Shown here: piece by piece, positions 12,708 through 22,726 of the stretch
Layout of the letters: each line of letters begins with the position of its first letter
How positions within the stretch are numbered: the stretch's first letter is position 1
Assembly (NCBI RefSeq): GCF_000176855.2
Contig: NC_015138.1
Coordinates: forward strand, 1-64,000
DNA from: Paracidovorax avenae ATCC 19860
GTDB lineage: Bacteria > Pseudomonadota > Gammaproteobacteria > Burkholderiales > Burkholderiaceae_C
Reading direction: 5' to 3'
DNA length: 64,000 nt
The notes under the pieces: model-generated
Told to the model about the DNA's origin: nothing
The model's database searches: none
Seen by the model: the letters and a program-made list of their open reading frames with translations, nothing else
Position numbers and translations under genes: made by a program

Positions 12708-15700
12708 ATGAGCCAGGTCCCCGAGAAAACCGGCGTGGAAACGCCGGCCCTGGATTGGCTGGTGCGGCTGGGCTACACCCACCTGTCCGACGCCGCGGTG
12801 AAGGTGGAGCATCGCCACCTGGCCCCGGTGCTGGAAGACGTGCTGCGCCCGCGGCTGCTGGCGCTGAACCCCTGGCTGGCCGACGCGCCCGGCGGCGTGG
12901 ATGCGGCGTTGATCGAGCTGCGCAAGCGCGCCAACGACGAGCTGCTGGCGGCCAACCAGGCGGTGTGGCAGCAGGTGCTGCACCGCTCGGACATCCAGGT
13001 GAAGGACCTGGCTGGCCAGCCGCGCAGCGTGCGCTTTCTGGATGCCACCGACGCGAGCAGCAACGACTTCCATGTGGTGGACCAGTACGTGGGCCGCAAT
13101 GCGGATGGCGAGCTGTTCCGGCCCGATCTGCTGCTGTTCGTCAACGGCCTGCCGCTGGCCATCATCGAGTGCAAGGCCAGCCACCATCGACTGGACGAGG
13201 CGCTGGCCCAGCTAGACGGCTACCAGCGCAGCTTTGCGGCGCAGTTCGTGTTCAACCAGGTGTGCGTGGGGCTAAACCGCCGTCAGGGCCTGTACGGCGC
13301 CATACTCACCAAGCCGGCCTTCTACGCCCGCTACCGGCTGGAAGCCACCGAGCTGGCCGAGGTGGCAGCCCTGCTGGGCAGTGAGCCCGCCGAGCAGGAG
13401 CAGCTGCTGTGGGCGCTGTTCGAGCCCGGCCGCTTTGTGGAGCTGGTGGCGCACTTCGTGCTGTTCGAGACTCGCGACGGCAAGACGGTGAAGAAGCTGC
13501 CGCGCTACCAGCAGTGGCGCGCCGTGCGCAAGACGGTGCGGCGGCTGACCGGCGCCACGCCGCTGAGCGGCGTGATCTGGCACACGCAGGGCAGCGGCAA
13601 GTCGCTGACCATGGCGCTGCTGGCCCGCCTGCTGCGGGCCGACAGCACCGGTCTGGCCAACCCCACGGTGCTGGTGCTGACCGACCGGCGTGACCTGGAC
13701 AGGCAAATCTTCGACACCTTCCACGCGGTGGGCATCCGCGCCATCCAGGCCGTGTCGGTGGCCGGACTGGTGAGGATGCTGGGCAATGACTACGGCAGCG
13801 TGTTCACGAGCACGGTGCAGAAGTTCCAAGAAGGGGACGAGCCTGACGCCCGGGCTGAGGACGGCACCGACGGCGATCCCGAAGAAACGGACGAGGTCTT
13901 GCAGGCCACGCGGCACCGACGCGTGCGCGTGGGCAAGGACTTCTTCATGCTGGAGGAGCGCAACGAGAACTTCCGCCTGCACGACGCCGACGGCGTGCTG
14001 TTGGACCCGAAGTGGGTGGAGCTGAAGCGCGAGAAGATCAGCTTCCGCGTGCTGAGCGCCAAGTCCAACTTCTACGTGCTGGTGGACGAGGCCCACCGCA
14101 GCCAGTACGACTTCCTGGCCGCCTTCATGCGCGCCAGCCTGCCCAACGCCAAGTTCATCGCCTTCACCGGCACGCCGCTGCTGAACGACGACAAGCACAC
14201 GCTGGCCGAGTTCGGGGGCGACACCTACATCGACGAGTACCGGCTGCACGAGGCGGTGGCCGACGGCGCCACGTTGCCCATCAAGTACCAGGACGCCTGG
14301 GTCAAGCTGGCTGCCGATGCCAAGCTGGACGAGGCCTTCAACGAGCAGTTCGCACAGGCGCCCGAGACGCACCAGCAAACCCTGAAGAAGGCGCTGCTGG
14401 CCCGCTGGCGCCACGCGGGTGACCGCATGGAGCAGGTTGCGGCGCACCTGGTGGATCACTTCGTCAGCCACGTCCAGGCCAAGGGCCTGAAGGCCATGCT
14501 CGTGTGCAACGGCCGCGACATGGCCGTGCGATACAAGGACCTGCTCGATGACTTGATGACTCAGCGCGCTGCGCAGGGGCTGCCGACCTTCCAGAGCCAG
14601 GTGGTCATCTCCCTGGCGGGCATCACCGGCACGCGGACCGGTGCAACGGTGGAGGAAGAGGCGGCCGAGTACAGGCTGCCGGTCACCAAGGTGCAGAGCA
14701 TCGAGGAGCGCATCCGCGATGAGCTGAAGGCGGGCAAGCAGCCGGTGGCCCTGCCGGCCGAGCAGATCAGCCACTTCGTCAGCAAGCTCTTCCCGCTGCC
14801 CTATGGCGACGAAAGCAAGGGCCAGGACGGCCAGCCGCATGCGAACAACGTGGGGCTCATCATCGTGTCCGACATGCTGTTGACCGGCTGGGATGCGCCC
14901 GTCGTCAGCACTATGTACCTGGACAAGCCCCTCAAGGAACACACGCTGCTGCAGGCAATTGCACGGGTGAACCGCACGCTGCCGGGCAAGAACGCCGGCT
15001 ACATCGTGGACTACCACGGCGTGGTGGAGCACTTGGACCAGGCGCTCAAGCTCTACGGTGGCGAGGTGCAGCCGGCACAGGTATGGCAAGGCGTGGAGAC
15101 CGAGCTGCCCAAGCTGCAGAGCACGCTGGAGCGGCTGCTGAAGCTGTTGCCCAAGCAGCACGACCCGGTCAGCGAGCGCGAGGCCTACAAGGACGATGCG
15201 GAGCGCTTCCTGGACCCGGCCAGCCGGCTGGATGCGGTGGAGGACTTCCTGGCACTGGCCAAGCAGTTCAACCGCAGCATCGACATCATCCTGCCCGATG
15301 TGCGCGGCCTGCCCTTCAAGCCCTACTTCAAGCTGTTCGCTGAAATCCGGCTGATGCTGCGCGACAAGCTGCCGGACGCCACCTACCGCGAGCGCATCAC
15401 CCAGCTGGAATCTGCCCTGTTGCAACGGCTGCTGGACGAGTACATCGCCGCCAGCCCGGCCAAGAGCCTGCTGGGGCGCGAGGTGTCCATCCTGGATGCC
15501 AGCGACATGGCGCGGCTCAAGCAGCTGGCCAGCCCGGGCAGCCAAGCGCTGGTGATGAAGAACCAGCTCAAGCACACCATCGTCACCGGCCGCGACAAGG
15601 ACCCGGCCTTCTTTGACAAGCTGGCCGAGGAGCTGGAGAAGCTGCTGGAGGAGGAGAAAGCCGGCCGCATCAGCCAAGCGCAGTTCCTGGAGCAGCTGGA

Positions 15701-16004
15701 GCTTTTCGGCCAGCGCGTAGCGGACAAGGACAAGACGGGCTTTGAGACGCCGGCGCACTCGGCAGTGTTCCGCTACTTGGCCGTCCTGCTGGGCGAGGAC
15801 ACGGCGCGCGCGGCCACGACCAAGCTCTTTGAAGACCCCCATCTGAGCCAGACGCTGGCGGCCAGCAACTGGAAGCAGATGCTGGACCTTCACCCCGAGA
15901 TGCGCGACCTGCTGCGCAAGCTGCTGATGCCGCTGGCCGGCTGGGAACGCGGAGTAGCGCGTGAGCACGCGGCCCGCATCCTCGACATCCTGCTGAAGAA
16001 CTGA
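12708..16004 (+). CDS. hsdR: Type I restriction endonuclease subunit HsdR
   Basis: The 1098-residue motor and nuclease subunit translocates and cuts unmodified DNA. The N-terminal nuclease shows the PD-(D/E)xK pattern as PDLLLFVNGLPLAIIECK near residues 138-156. The SF2 motor follows with Walker A GSGKSLTM near 294, VDEAHRSQ near 458, TGTPL near 486, and a helicase C domain with the DMLLTGWDAPV segment near 722. The C-terminal helical region contacts the methylase. It has its own ATG at 12708, four bases before the stop-to-stop reading of the leader, and is followed three bases later by the metallopeptidase gene. Confidence 0.96.
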   Translation: MSQVPEKTGVETPALDWLVRLGYTHLSDAAVKVEHRHLAPVLEDVLRPRLLALNPWLADAPGGVDAALIELRKRANDELLAANQAVWQQVLHRSDIQVKDLAGQPRSVRFLDATDASSNDFHVVDQYVGRNADGELFRPDLLLFVNGLPLAIIECKASHHRLDEALAQLDGYQRSFAAQFVFNQVCVGLNRRQGLYGAILTKPAFYARYRLEATELAEVAALLGSEPAEQEQLLWALFEPGRFVELVAHFVLFETRDGKTVKKLPRYQQWRAVRKTVRRLTGATPLSGVIWHTQGSGKSLTMALLARLLRADSTGLANPTVLVLTDRRDLDRQIFDTFHAVGIRAIQAVSVAGLVRMLGNDYGSVFTSTVQKFQEGDEPDARAEDGTDGDPEETDEVLQATRHRRVRVGKDFFMLEERNENFRLHDADGVLLDPKWVELKREKISFRVLSAKSNFYVLVDEAHRSQYDFLAAFMRASLPNAKFIAFTGTPLLNDDKHTLAEFGGDTYIDEYRLHEAVADGATLPIKYQDAWVKLAADAKLDEAFNEQFAQAPETHQQTLKKALLARWRHAGDRMEQVAAHLVDHFVSHVQAKGLKAMLVCNGRDMAVRYKDLLDDLMTQRAAQGLPTFQSQVVISLAGITGTRTGATVEEEAAEYRLPVTKVQSIEERIRDELKAGKQPVALPAEQISHFVSKLFPLPYGDESKGQDGQPHANNVGLIIVSDMLLTGWDAPVVSTMYLDKPLKEHTLLQAIARVNRTLPGKNAGYIVDYHGVVEHLDQALKLYGGEVQPAQVWQGVETELPKLQSTLERLLKLLPKQHDPVSEREAYKDDAERFLDPASRLDAVEDFLALAKQFNRSIDIILPDVRGLPFKPYFKLFAEIRLMLRDKLPDATYRERITQLESALLQRLLDEYIAASPAKSLLGREVSILDASDMARLKQLASPGSQALVMKNQLKHTIVTGRDKDPAFFDKLAEELEKLLEEEKAGRISQAQFLEQLELFGQRVADKDKTGFETPAHSAVFRYLAVLLGEDTARAATTKLFEDPHLSQTLAASNWKQMLDLHPEMRDLLRKLLMPLAGWERGVAREHAARILDILLKN

Positions 16005-16007
16005 GCC

Positions 16008-16718
16008 ATGCCACGCCTGCAGTACGGTCAGACGACCATCGAGTGGCGCTTCAAGGCCGATGCCACGCTCAAGCGGCACTACGTGACCGTGGAACGTGGC
16101 CGGCCGGTGCTGCTGCGCGGGCCGGCGGTCGGGCTAGAAGCGCAGGAGGCCCTGGTGCGACAGCGCGCGCGCTGGATTCGCGAGAAGCGGGCGCTGGTCG
16201 AAGCGCCAGCGGCTGAAGAGCAGATCGTCACTGGCAGCCGGCTGCGCTACTGCGGGCGCACTTACTTCACCGAGGTGCGCCATACACCGAAGCTGGCGCA
16301 CGCCACGCTGCATTTCACCGCGTCGCGCTTCGTCATCGAGAACCCGGCCGGGCGCAGCATCAGCTCGGAGGCACTGGCGCCGCTGCTCAATGCTTTCTAC
16401 CGGGACCGGGCGCACGAGAAGCTGCTGGCGCGCGTGCGGCACTGGGAGCGGCAGTCCGGCTTACATGCAAGAGGCGCTCGCATTCGTCACTTTCAGAGCC
16501 GCTGGGCCAGTTGCAACGCAGACAATGTGCTGGAGTTCCACCCGCGGGTGATGGAACTGCCGGTCAGCGTGCAGGATTATGTGGTCGTACACGAGCTGTG
16601 CCACACCGTGGAGAAAAGTCACACCCGGGCGTTTTGGGCAATGGTGGCGCAGCAGATGCCCGACTGGCGGCGGCAGCATGAAGCGCTGGAGAGCGCAGCA
16701 TTTGGCAACTTGATCTAG
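16008..16718 (+). CDS. YgjP-type M48 metallopeptidase (DUF45)
   Basis: The 236-residue protein has the YgjP/DUF45 layout: a beta-rich N-terminal half and a zinc-binding HELCH at about residues 195-199, followed by a downstream W and acidic residue in FWAMVAQQMPDW. Such genes are often found directly after hsdR, and here the spacing is 3 bp. It may process a component of the restriction system or a stress substrate; the true substrate is unknown. The gap 16719-16887 after it contains no gene I can recognise. Confidence 0.85.
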   Translation: MPRLQYGQTTIEWRFKADATLKRHYVTVERGRPVLLRGPAVGLEAQEALVRQRARWIREKRALVEAPAAEEQIVTGSRLRYCGRTYFTEVRHTPKLAHATLHFTASRFVIENPAGRSISSEALAPLLNAFYRDRAHEKLLARVRHWERQSGLHARGARIRHFQSRWASCNADNVLEFHPRVMELPVSVQDYVVVHELCHTVEKSHTRAFWAMVAQQMPDWRRQHEALESAAFGNLI

Positions 16719-16887
16719 GCTCACTACCCTCTAAGCAGCGCTTGACGTTGGGGGAGCCAACCATACGGTCATAGTGGCGAACTCCCTACTGTCGCTATGG
16801 GTGACTATTGAGCCGGACTGACTTCATTCTGTGCATTCCTGCCTCTATTTGATGGACCTTAGATCCCCTGAGCGTTTATATGGGTTT

Positions 16888-19005
16888 CTATAACTCTGCC
16901 CGCCCTGTCGCCGGCTGGCTCTTGGGCAGGTTGTCTTGCCAAGCCGCGTAGGTGATGGAGGTGCCCTTCAGCCGCCACGTATTGCGTCCGTTGTCCGTGC
17001 GCCCCAAGACCGTCGCCGAGGCAGCGCTCGGACTTTTGAACGGAGTGTCTGCAGCAAAGACCCAATGTGTCTGGTCCTCGGAGGGCTTCAGCGCGCCGGA
17101 AGCGCACAGCGCCTCACGCAACTGCTGATAGGAATGCGGTTGACCAGGCCAATCCCGCTTGGCTTGCGAACCCGCCAGCACGACGAATGCCTCGCCATCC
17201 TCATGGGCCGTCGCCGTAATACCATGGCGTGAGCTTTCCAACTCAAACACGACAACGTTGTCGATGGCCTCCAACTCAGCGAGTAGTGCTTCGGCCAAAT
17301 CGGCCCTGCTCTTGCGTTCCTGCAGGCGCCAATGCAATTCCAGTCGGGCCAGCATGGCGTCTTGGCGCCGCTGCATCGCACACTCGGTCCATTCCTCAAC
17401 TTGAAGCACCTGCGTGGTCAACGCGAAAGCCGTACTGCCACCCTTGGTGAAATAAGCAGATTTCTTCCACGTGAAATCACGATTGCTCGCGGAGCTGTTC
17501 TTCTTGCGGCTCAGCAAGGCCAGATTGCCCAGACGGTGCACCCACAGCTGATGGAGGGCCTTGTCAGGTACCCAGGCGGCCCACTGGCTGTTGGGAGCCG
17601 GCTGCTGTGGCATTACGTGCTCGACCGACACCACTTCATGTTGATAGCTGGCGCTGCCGTCGGACAGGAGGCGATCCAGGCGCAGCAGCAATAGGGCGAT
17701 CGCGCGAGACGAATGCGTTTCGTACAGCGGGCCACTCAACGCCGAATAAGTCTGGTACTGTTCTTCAGGCGAAAGCTGCAGTGGCGATGTGGCTTCCGAT
17801 AGGTCAGCGCTTCGCTCAACGGAGGTCGTCAATGCCGAAAAGCGCTCAATGCGATCATTGGTGCTGGACTTGCGTACGAGCATCGAATAAGCCAGCCGCT
17901 CCAGGTCACAGAAGAAGTTCAGCACCGCATCGGGTTGCTGCCGATACCGAACGAAAAAGCTCAGCGCCGGCGGCACCCAGTCTTTGAACTCCAGCCGGTT
18001 CAGCCAGCGCAGATATTCATTCACCTGCTCGGCATGGTGCGTGCTGGCATAGTCCGCATCGCGCAGTTCAGCAAAGGCCTGGGCCATGGGCAGCAATACT
18101 TCGTCCACGAAGCTGCGCGGCTGCTGCGCTGGCAACACGTGATCTTTGAACTCTTTCAACAACGTGCCCTGTGGCTTGGTCTTGCGATAGACCATGCGGA
18201 TGTGGCTGAAAAGATCACCGAACTCGTCACGTCCCAGAGCCTCTTCTTCGTCTTCCCACTTCTTCGTATAGGCGTCACGCAATCCAGTTTCAATGCCGCC
18301 GATGATTTCAGCCTTGAGGATGTCGGTAGCACTCAGGTCAAGCCCGCGGCTGTTGAGCACGCCGAAGATGCGGTAGGCGGAATCCAGGTCGGGCGTGGCC
18401 ACAGTCACCAGGTAGCAACGGGTGATGACGTATTGCACCAGCCGTACCAAGTCAGGCTGTTCCAGCTTGGAAAGCCCGTCTGTGAACACCTGGGCGTTGG
18501 CTCGCAAACGTGCTTGCGCATCGGGCAACACGGTATTGAACTGGGCCAGCGCTTGCAGGCCGTTCTCGTGCTGCACATACTGGCGGAAGAAGTCTCGGTC
18601 ACGCTCGCGCAGCAGCAGGCGATAGCGGGCCTGCGTGCCCTTCACCAAGCTGCCCTTCTCGTATATGCAGGCCGTGATGTCCTTTTGCACCTCGTCGTCG
18701 CTCACCAGAGATCGAATGACCGACAGCAGCAGCGTCAGTGTCGTCAGGCGTTGCTGACCATCCACGACCGTCGCATCAGGCGTTGCCTCTGCCTTGATGA
18801 GAACAATGCTGCCCAAAAAGTAGGGGGCAGCATCGCTGACTCGCGCCGGAGCAGAGGCCAGCGCGCCCAGCAAGTCGTCCAGCAACTCCTGCGCTTGGTC
18901 GCGCCCCCAGGAGTACGGTCGCTGGTAGCCGGGAATGCTGAAAACGTAGTCGTCGCTGAAGATTTTGGCGAGCGACTGCTCTTTGGCGGTAAGCGTATGG
19001 GTCAT
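16888..19005 (-). CDS. DUF262/DUF1524 protein (GmrSD-like, type IV restriction)
   Basis: The 705-residue protein joins an N-terminal DUF262 domain (FSIPGYQRPYSWG near residue 22 and VVDGQQRLTTL near 82) to a C-terminal DUF1524 HNH-like nuclease (VEHVMPQ near 473, HRLGNLALLSRKKN near 498). This is the GmrS-GmrD fusion arrangement; characterised members cut DNA with modified cytosines using nucleotide hydrolysis. The ATG at 19005 has AGGGAGG six bases upstream, so it was preferred to an upstream in-frame start at 19044. It faces away from the type I operon and closes the defence island. Bases 19006-19127 hold no gene. Confidence 0.85.
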   Translation of the reverse strand: MTHTLTAKEQSLAKIFSDDYVFSIPGYQRPYSWGRDQAQELLDDLLGALASAPARVSDAAPYFLGSIVLIKAEATPDATVVDGQQRLTTLTLLLSVIRSLVSDDEVQKDITACIYEKGSLVKGTQARYRLLLRERDRDFFRQYVQHENGLQALAQFNTVLPDAQARLRANAQVFTDGLSKLEQPDLVRLVQYVITRCYLVTVATPDLDSAYRIFGVLNSRGLDLSATDILKAEIIGGIETGLRDAYTKKWEDEEEALGRDEFGDLFSHIRMVYRKTKPQGTLLKEFKDHVLPAQQPRSFVDEVLLPMAQAFAELRDADYASTHHAEQVNEYLRWLNRLEFKDWVPPALSFFVRYRQQPDAVLNFFCDLERLAYSMLVRKSSTNDRIERFSALTTSVERSADLSEATSPLQLSPEEQYQTYSALSGPLYETHSSRAIALLLLRLDRLLSDGSASYQHEVVSVEHVMPQQPAPNSQWAAWVPDKALHQLWVHRLGNLALLSRKKNSSASNRDFTWKKSAYFTKGGSTAFALTTQVLQVEEWTECAMQRRQDAMLARLELHWRLQERKSRADLAEALLAELEAIDNVVVFELESSRHGITATAHEDGEAFVVLAGSQAKRDWPGQPHSYQQLREALCASGALKPSEDQTHWVFAADTPFKSPSAASATVLGRTDNGRNTWRLKGTSITYAAWQDNLPKSQPATGRAEL

Positions 19006-19127
19006 TGGTTCCCTCCCTGTCGTTGTTATGCAAACGTTGCTCACATCAATCTGGACTCAATAGCGGCAGGATGAGCGCGATGCGGCGTTGTTATCCAGAG
19101 TCTAATGGGAGGCGATGCGCCCGCACC

Positions 19128-20786
19128 CTACCCCCGCACCGCCTCCCACCCCAACCCAAACTTCAGCAAATACTTCCGCAACCGATCCGCATCATTGACC
19201 ACCGACCGCTGCGTACGCGACTGGTCGAACAGCCGCCGTCCCGCCTCCGACAGCGTCGCGCACTCCCTGCAGACGCGCACGACGGCTTCCAGCTGCAGGC
19301 GATCGAACAGGTCCAGCGTGCGGGCCATGTCCGCGGCCAACAGGCGGTCCAGCTCCTGATCCAGGCCGGCATACGGGCCCTCACCATCGCCCCCGGTGGT
19401 CCCGGCTGAATCCCCCGCCCGTGCATGGCGCAACTGCCCCGCAGGCTGCCAGAGCCACCGCAACCGCTGGATCTCCGCATCGACCAGGGCAGTGGAAATC
19501 CGCCCCCCGTCCGCCAGGGTCGCCATGCGGGTCACGCTGGCCGAGAGGTCGCGGAAATTCCCGTTCCACGGGGCCTCCGGCGACCGCGCGAACTGCAGGT
19601 AGCGGGCCTTGGCCTCGGCGCTGAAGCGCACGGCACGGCCGGCTTCCTCGGCCACGCGCGCCAGCAGGTGGTCCACGTTGGGCTCGATGTCCTCGGGGCG
19701 CCGGGCGAGGCCGGGCAGCACGTAGGACCAGAGGTTGATGCGGGCGAACAGGTCTTCGCGGAAGCGCCCTTCGGCCACGTCGATGCGCAGGTCGCGGTTG
19801 GTGCCTGCGATGAGCTGGAAGTTGCTGGCCACTTCCTTGTCGCTGCCCATGGGGAAGAAGCGCTTTTCCTCCACGGCCTTGAGCAGCATGGCCTGTTCGT
19901 CCAGGCCCAGTTCACCGATCTCGTCCAGGAACAGCACGCCGTCGTGCGCGGTGCGCAGCAGGCCGGCGCGGTCGGCCGCCGCGCCGGTGAAGGCGCCCTT
20001 GCGGTGCCCGAACAGGGTGGAGGCCGCGCCATCGCCGCGCAGCGTGGCGCAATTCACTTCCACGAACTCGCCCTGCACCTGGTGACGGGATTTCTTGAGT
20101 TCGAACATGCGCCGGGCCAGGTGCGATTTGCCGGCGCCCGTGGGGCCCGTGAGCAGGATGGGCGCCTGCGATCGCACGGCCACGCGTTCGATTTCGTCGA
20201 TGAGGGCGTTGAAGCGCGCATTGCGCGTGGCGATACCGCTCTTGAGGAATTCCCGTGCGTCCGCCTGGGCCTGGCTGAAGCGCTGGGCCAGCGCGTCGTA
20301 GCGGGAGAGATCCAGGTCGATCAGCGCATAGCTGCCGGGGTGGCCGCTCTCCTGCTTGCGGGGCGGGGCGGTCTGCAGCAGTACGCCGGGAATGAAGCGC
20401 GACTCCACCATCAGGAACATGCAGATCTGCGCGACGTGCGTGCCGGTGGTGATGTGTGCCCAGTACTGCTCCCTGGCAGGGTCGAAGTGGTACCCGCGCA
20501 CCCAGTCGTAGAGGGCGGCGTACATCTCGCCGAAGTCCCACGGGTCCGCCACGTCCATGGGCACGAGGTTCACGGTGGTCTGCGGTGAAATGCCGGCGAT
20601 GTCGCGCACCACGGTCTGCGCCAGCGCCGCGTACTTGGTGGCGTAAAGCAACTCCATGCGGTCCACCAGCATGTCCTCGTGCTGCACGAGCGATACCGTG
20701 GGCCGCCACTTGGCCCAGCGCCCCGCTCCCAGGCCGGAATCGAGCTGGGTGCCGATGAAACCGATGACGACGTTGCGCTTGGGCAT
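19128..20786 (-). CDS. rtcR: Sigma-54-dependent regulator RtcR
   Basis: The 552-residue activator controls RNA-repair genes. The N-terminal ~180 residues form the RtcR CARF-type sensor domain, thought to bind RNA ends such as 2',3'-cyclic phosphate tRNA fragments. The AAA+ domain has Walker A GPTGAGKS near residue 216, the sigma-54 contact motif GAFTGA near 265 and FLDEIGELG near 290. A Fis-type helix-turn-helix closes the protein. It is divergent from rsr, with a sigma-54 promoter in the intervening region, exactly the arrangement known from enterobacterial rtc loci. Confidence 0.95.
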   Translation of the reverse strand: MPKRNVVIGFIGTQLDSGLGAGRWAKWRPTVSLVQHEDMLVDRMELLYATKYAALAQTVVRDIAGISPQTTVNLVPMDVADPWDFGEMYAALYDWVRGYHFDPAREQYWAHITTGTHVAQICMFLMVESRFIPGVLLQTAPPRKQESGHPGSYALIDLDLSRYDALAQRFSQAQADAREFLKSGIATRNARFNALIDEIERVAVRSQAPILLTGPTGAGKSHLARRMFELKKSRHQVQGEFVEVNCATLRGDGAASTLFGHRKGAFTGAAADRAGLLRTAHDGVLFLDEIGELGLDEQAMLLKAVEEKRFFPMGSDKEVASNFQLIAGTNRDLRIDVAEGRFREDLFARINLWSYVLPGLARRPEDIEPNVDHLLARVAEEAGRAVRFSAEAKARYLQFARSPEAPWNGNFRDLSASVTRMATLADGGRISTALVDAEIQRLRWLWQPAGQLRHARAGDSAGTTGGDGEGPYAGLDQELDRLLAADMARTLDLFDRLQLEAVVRVCRECATLSEAGRRLFDQSRTQRSVVNDADRLRKYLLKFGLGWEAVRG

Positions 20787-20930
20787 AGCTTTCTGGATAG
20801 ACGACTTAGCTCACATTCTAGTTTTGGGTGATTTTTGATTGCCGTGAGTTTGATGCAGAAGCCGGTCCAGGAGGATTTTTCTTTTTCCGATCAACGGGTT
20901 ATGGAATCTCGCTTCTATTGGCATCCGGGT

Positions 20931-20946
20931 TGGCACGCGCGTTGCA
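20931..20946 (+). promoter_or_regulatory. Sigma-54 promoter of the rsr-rtc operon
   Basis: TGGCACGCGCGTTGCA matches the -24/-12 consensus TGGCACG-N4-TTGCW at every defined base. It sits 48 bp before the rsr start codon. RtcR, encoded divergently, is the expected activator; its own binding site upstream (20787-20930) could not be pinned down by eye. Confidence 0.93.
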
Positions 20947-20993
20947 AAGAAGAAGGCACTTACGAAGAAACGCAACGCATACGAGAGGTCATC

Positions 20994-22568
20994 ATGGTCA
21001 ACACGCAACTCTTCCAGACGCTCAAGGCACGCCTGCTGCCGGAAGCCACGGCGTGCAATGCGGCCCAGGCGCCCGCCTACGCCTTCGGCCCGCGGCACCA
21101 GCTCGCGCAACTGGCCGCCACGGGTTGCCTGAGCCGCACCTTCTATGCGGATGCGCAGGACCAGCTCGACCAGGTAACGGCGCTGGCCCGCGCGCTGGAG
21201 CCCTCTTTCCTCGCCAGGACGGCGCTGTATGCCCGCGAATCCGGACACATGAAGGACATGCCCGCCCTGCTGGCCGCGCACCTCGCGGTGCGCGACGTGG
21301 CCCTGCTGGGCCAGGTGTTCGGCCGGGTGGTGGACAACGGCAAGATGCTGCGCAATTTCGTGCAGATCGTGCGCAGCGGGGCCGTGGGCCGCAAGTCGCT
21401 GGGTACGCGGCCGAAGAAGCTGGTCCAGCAATGGCTGCTGGCGGCTTCCGAGAAGCAGCTGCTGAATGCCGCCGTGGGCAACACGCCTTCGCTGGCCGAC
21501 GTGGTGAAGATGGTCCATCCCAAGCCGGCCGAGGCCTGGCGTGCGGCGTGGTTCGCCTGGCTGCTCGGCAAGCCGGTGGATGAAGCGGCGCTGCCGCCCA
21601 TCACCCAGGCGTTCGAGCGCTTCAAGCGCGAAAGCGCCCAGGGCCTGGCGACCGACGTGCCGGACGTTCCGTTCCAGATGCTGACCACACTGGAGCTGGG
21701 CCCGGCGCAGTGGGCGCAAATCGCCCGGGCGGGTTCGTGGCAGATGGTGCGCCAGAACCTGAACACCTTTGCGCGGCATGGCGTGTTCGGGCTGCCCGGC
21801 ATGGCCGAGGCGGTGGCCGCGAAGCTGGCTGACCCGCAGGCGGTGGCGAAGGCGCGGGTGATGCCGTACCAGTTGCTGTCCGCCTTCAAGGCGGCAGGCG
21901 ACGCGGTGCCCGAGGCGGTGCGCGATGCACTGCAGGACGCGATGGAGCTGTCGCTGGCCCACGTGCCGGCCTTCCAGGGCCGGGTGGTGGTGTGCCCCGA
22001 TGTGTCGGGTTCGATGGGTTCGCCCGTGACGGGCTACCGGGGGACTGCGACGTCCCGCGTGCGGTGCATCGATGTGGCTGCGCTGGTGGCTGCCGCGGTG
22101 CTGCGTCGCAACCCGCAGGCCCGCGTGCTGCCGTTCGAGCAGGAGGTGGTGAAGCTGCGGCTCAATGCCCGCGGCTCGGTGATGACCAACGCGCAGGCGC
22201 TGGCCGCCATCGGTGGCGGTGGAACGAACTGCAGTGCGCCGCTGGCCCTGCTGAACCGTGAGCGCGCTGCCGTGGATCTGGTGATCCTGGTGTCGGACAA
22301 CGAGTCCTGGGTGGACGCACGGCGCCATGGCGCGACGCGGACGATGCTCGAGTGGGAGGCGCTGAAGAAGCGCAACCCGCAGGCGCGGCTGGTATGCATC
22401 GACATCCAGCCGAATGCGACGACGCAGGCCGCCGAGCGCAGCGACATCCTGAACGTCGGGGGATTCTCCGACGCCGTGTTCGGGATGGTGGGCCACTTCG
22501 CCGCCGGCACCCTGGATGCGGAGCACTGGGTCGGAGAGATAGAGAAGATGCCGCTGGCCGCGCAGTAG
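20994..22568 (+). CDS. rsr: Ro60-family (TROVE) RNA-binding protein Rsr
   Basis: The 524-residue protein is a bacterial Ro60 orthologue: a HEAT-like TROVE ring binds Y RNA and RNA 3' ends, and a C-terminal von Willebrand A domain carries the MIDAS motif DVSGSM near residue 336. Bacterial Rsr works with Y RNA and exonucleases in structured-RNA decay and quality control. The ATG at 20994 was chosen because the longer reading from 20835 runs through the sigma-54 promoter. The gene is followed by three structured RNAs and then rtcB, forming an rsr-Y RNA-rtcBA type operon. Confidence 0.93.
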   Translation: MVNTQLFQTLKARLLPEATACNAAQAPAYAFGPRHQLAQLAATGCLSRTFYADAQDQLDQVTALARALEPSFLARTALYARESGHMKDMPALLAAHLAVRDVALLGQVFGRVVDNGKMLRNFVQIVRSGAVGRKSLGTRPKKLVQQWLLAASEKQLLNAAVGNTPSLADVVKMVHPKPAEAWRAAWFAWLLGKPVDEAALPPITQAFERFKRESAQGLATDVPDVPFQMLTTLELGPAQWAQIARAGSWQMVRQNLNTFARHGVFGLPGMAEAVAAKLADPQAVAKARVMPYQLLSAFKAAGDAVPEAVRDALQDAMELSLAHVPAFQGRVVVCPDVSGSMGSPVTGYRGTATSRVRCIDVAALVAAAVLRRNPQARVLPFEQEVVKLRLNARGSVMTNAQALAAIGGGGTNCSAPLALLNRERAAVDLVILVSDNESWVDARRHGATRTMLEWEALKKRNPQARLVCIDIQPNATTQAAERSDILNVGGFSDAVFGMVGHFAAGTLDAEHWVGEIEKMPLAAQ

Positions 22569-22594
22569 CGCAGCGGCGATGGAAGTTGGAGGAT

Positions 22595-22724
22595 GTCCCG
22601 GGCGAATGCCTGCAGGAGTACAGCACCTTTTGGCCACGCGGGCCTGCAAGCCCGCAACGGAAACCCCGTCGGCCGCTCTTGCACCCTTCGTCGCCCGGGG
22701 CAGCCGCCTGGTCACACGTTTTTT
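22595..22724 (+). ncRNA. Structured RNA A between rsr and rtcB
   Basis: An 11-bp closing stem pairs 22595-22605 with 22691-22701 (one G-U). Inside it, TGCAGGAG (22611-22618) pairs with CTCTTGCA (22676-22683), then GGCC with GGCC, and two hairpins follow, GCGGGC/GCCCGC and ACGG/CCGT. A run of six T ends the unit at 22719-22724. Such nested pairing is unlikely by chance. It has no tRNA T-loop. Its position suggests a second Y RNA-like molecule (compare YrlB in Salmonella), but sequence homology was not tested. Confidence 0.55.
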
Positions 22725-22726
22725 GC

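Noticed and set aside
13272..16079. 935-residue open frame opposite hsdR
   Set aside because: Antisense shadow caused by GC bias at third positions; no protein-like segments.
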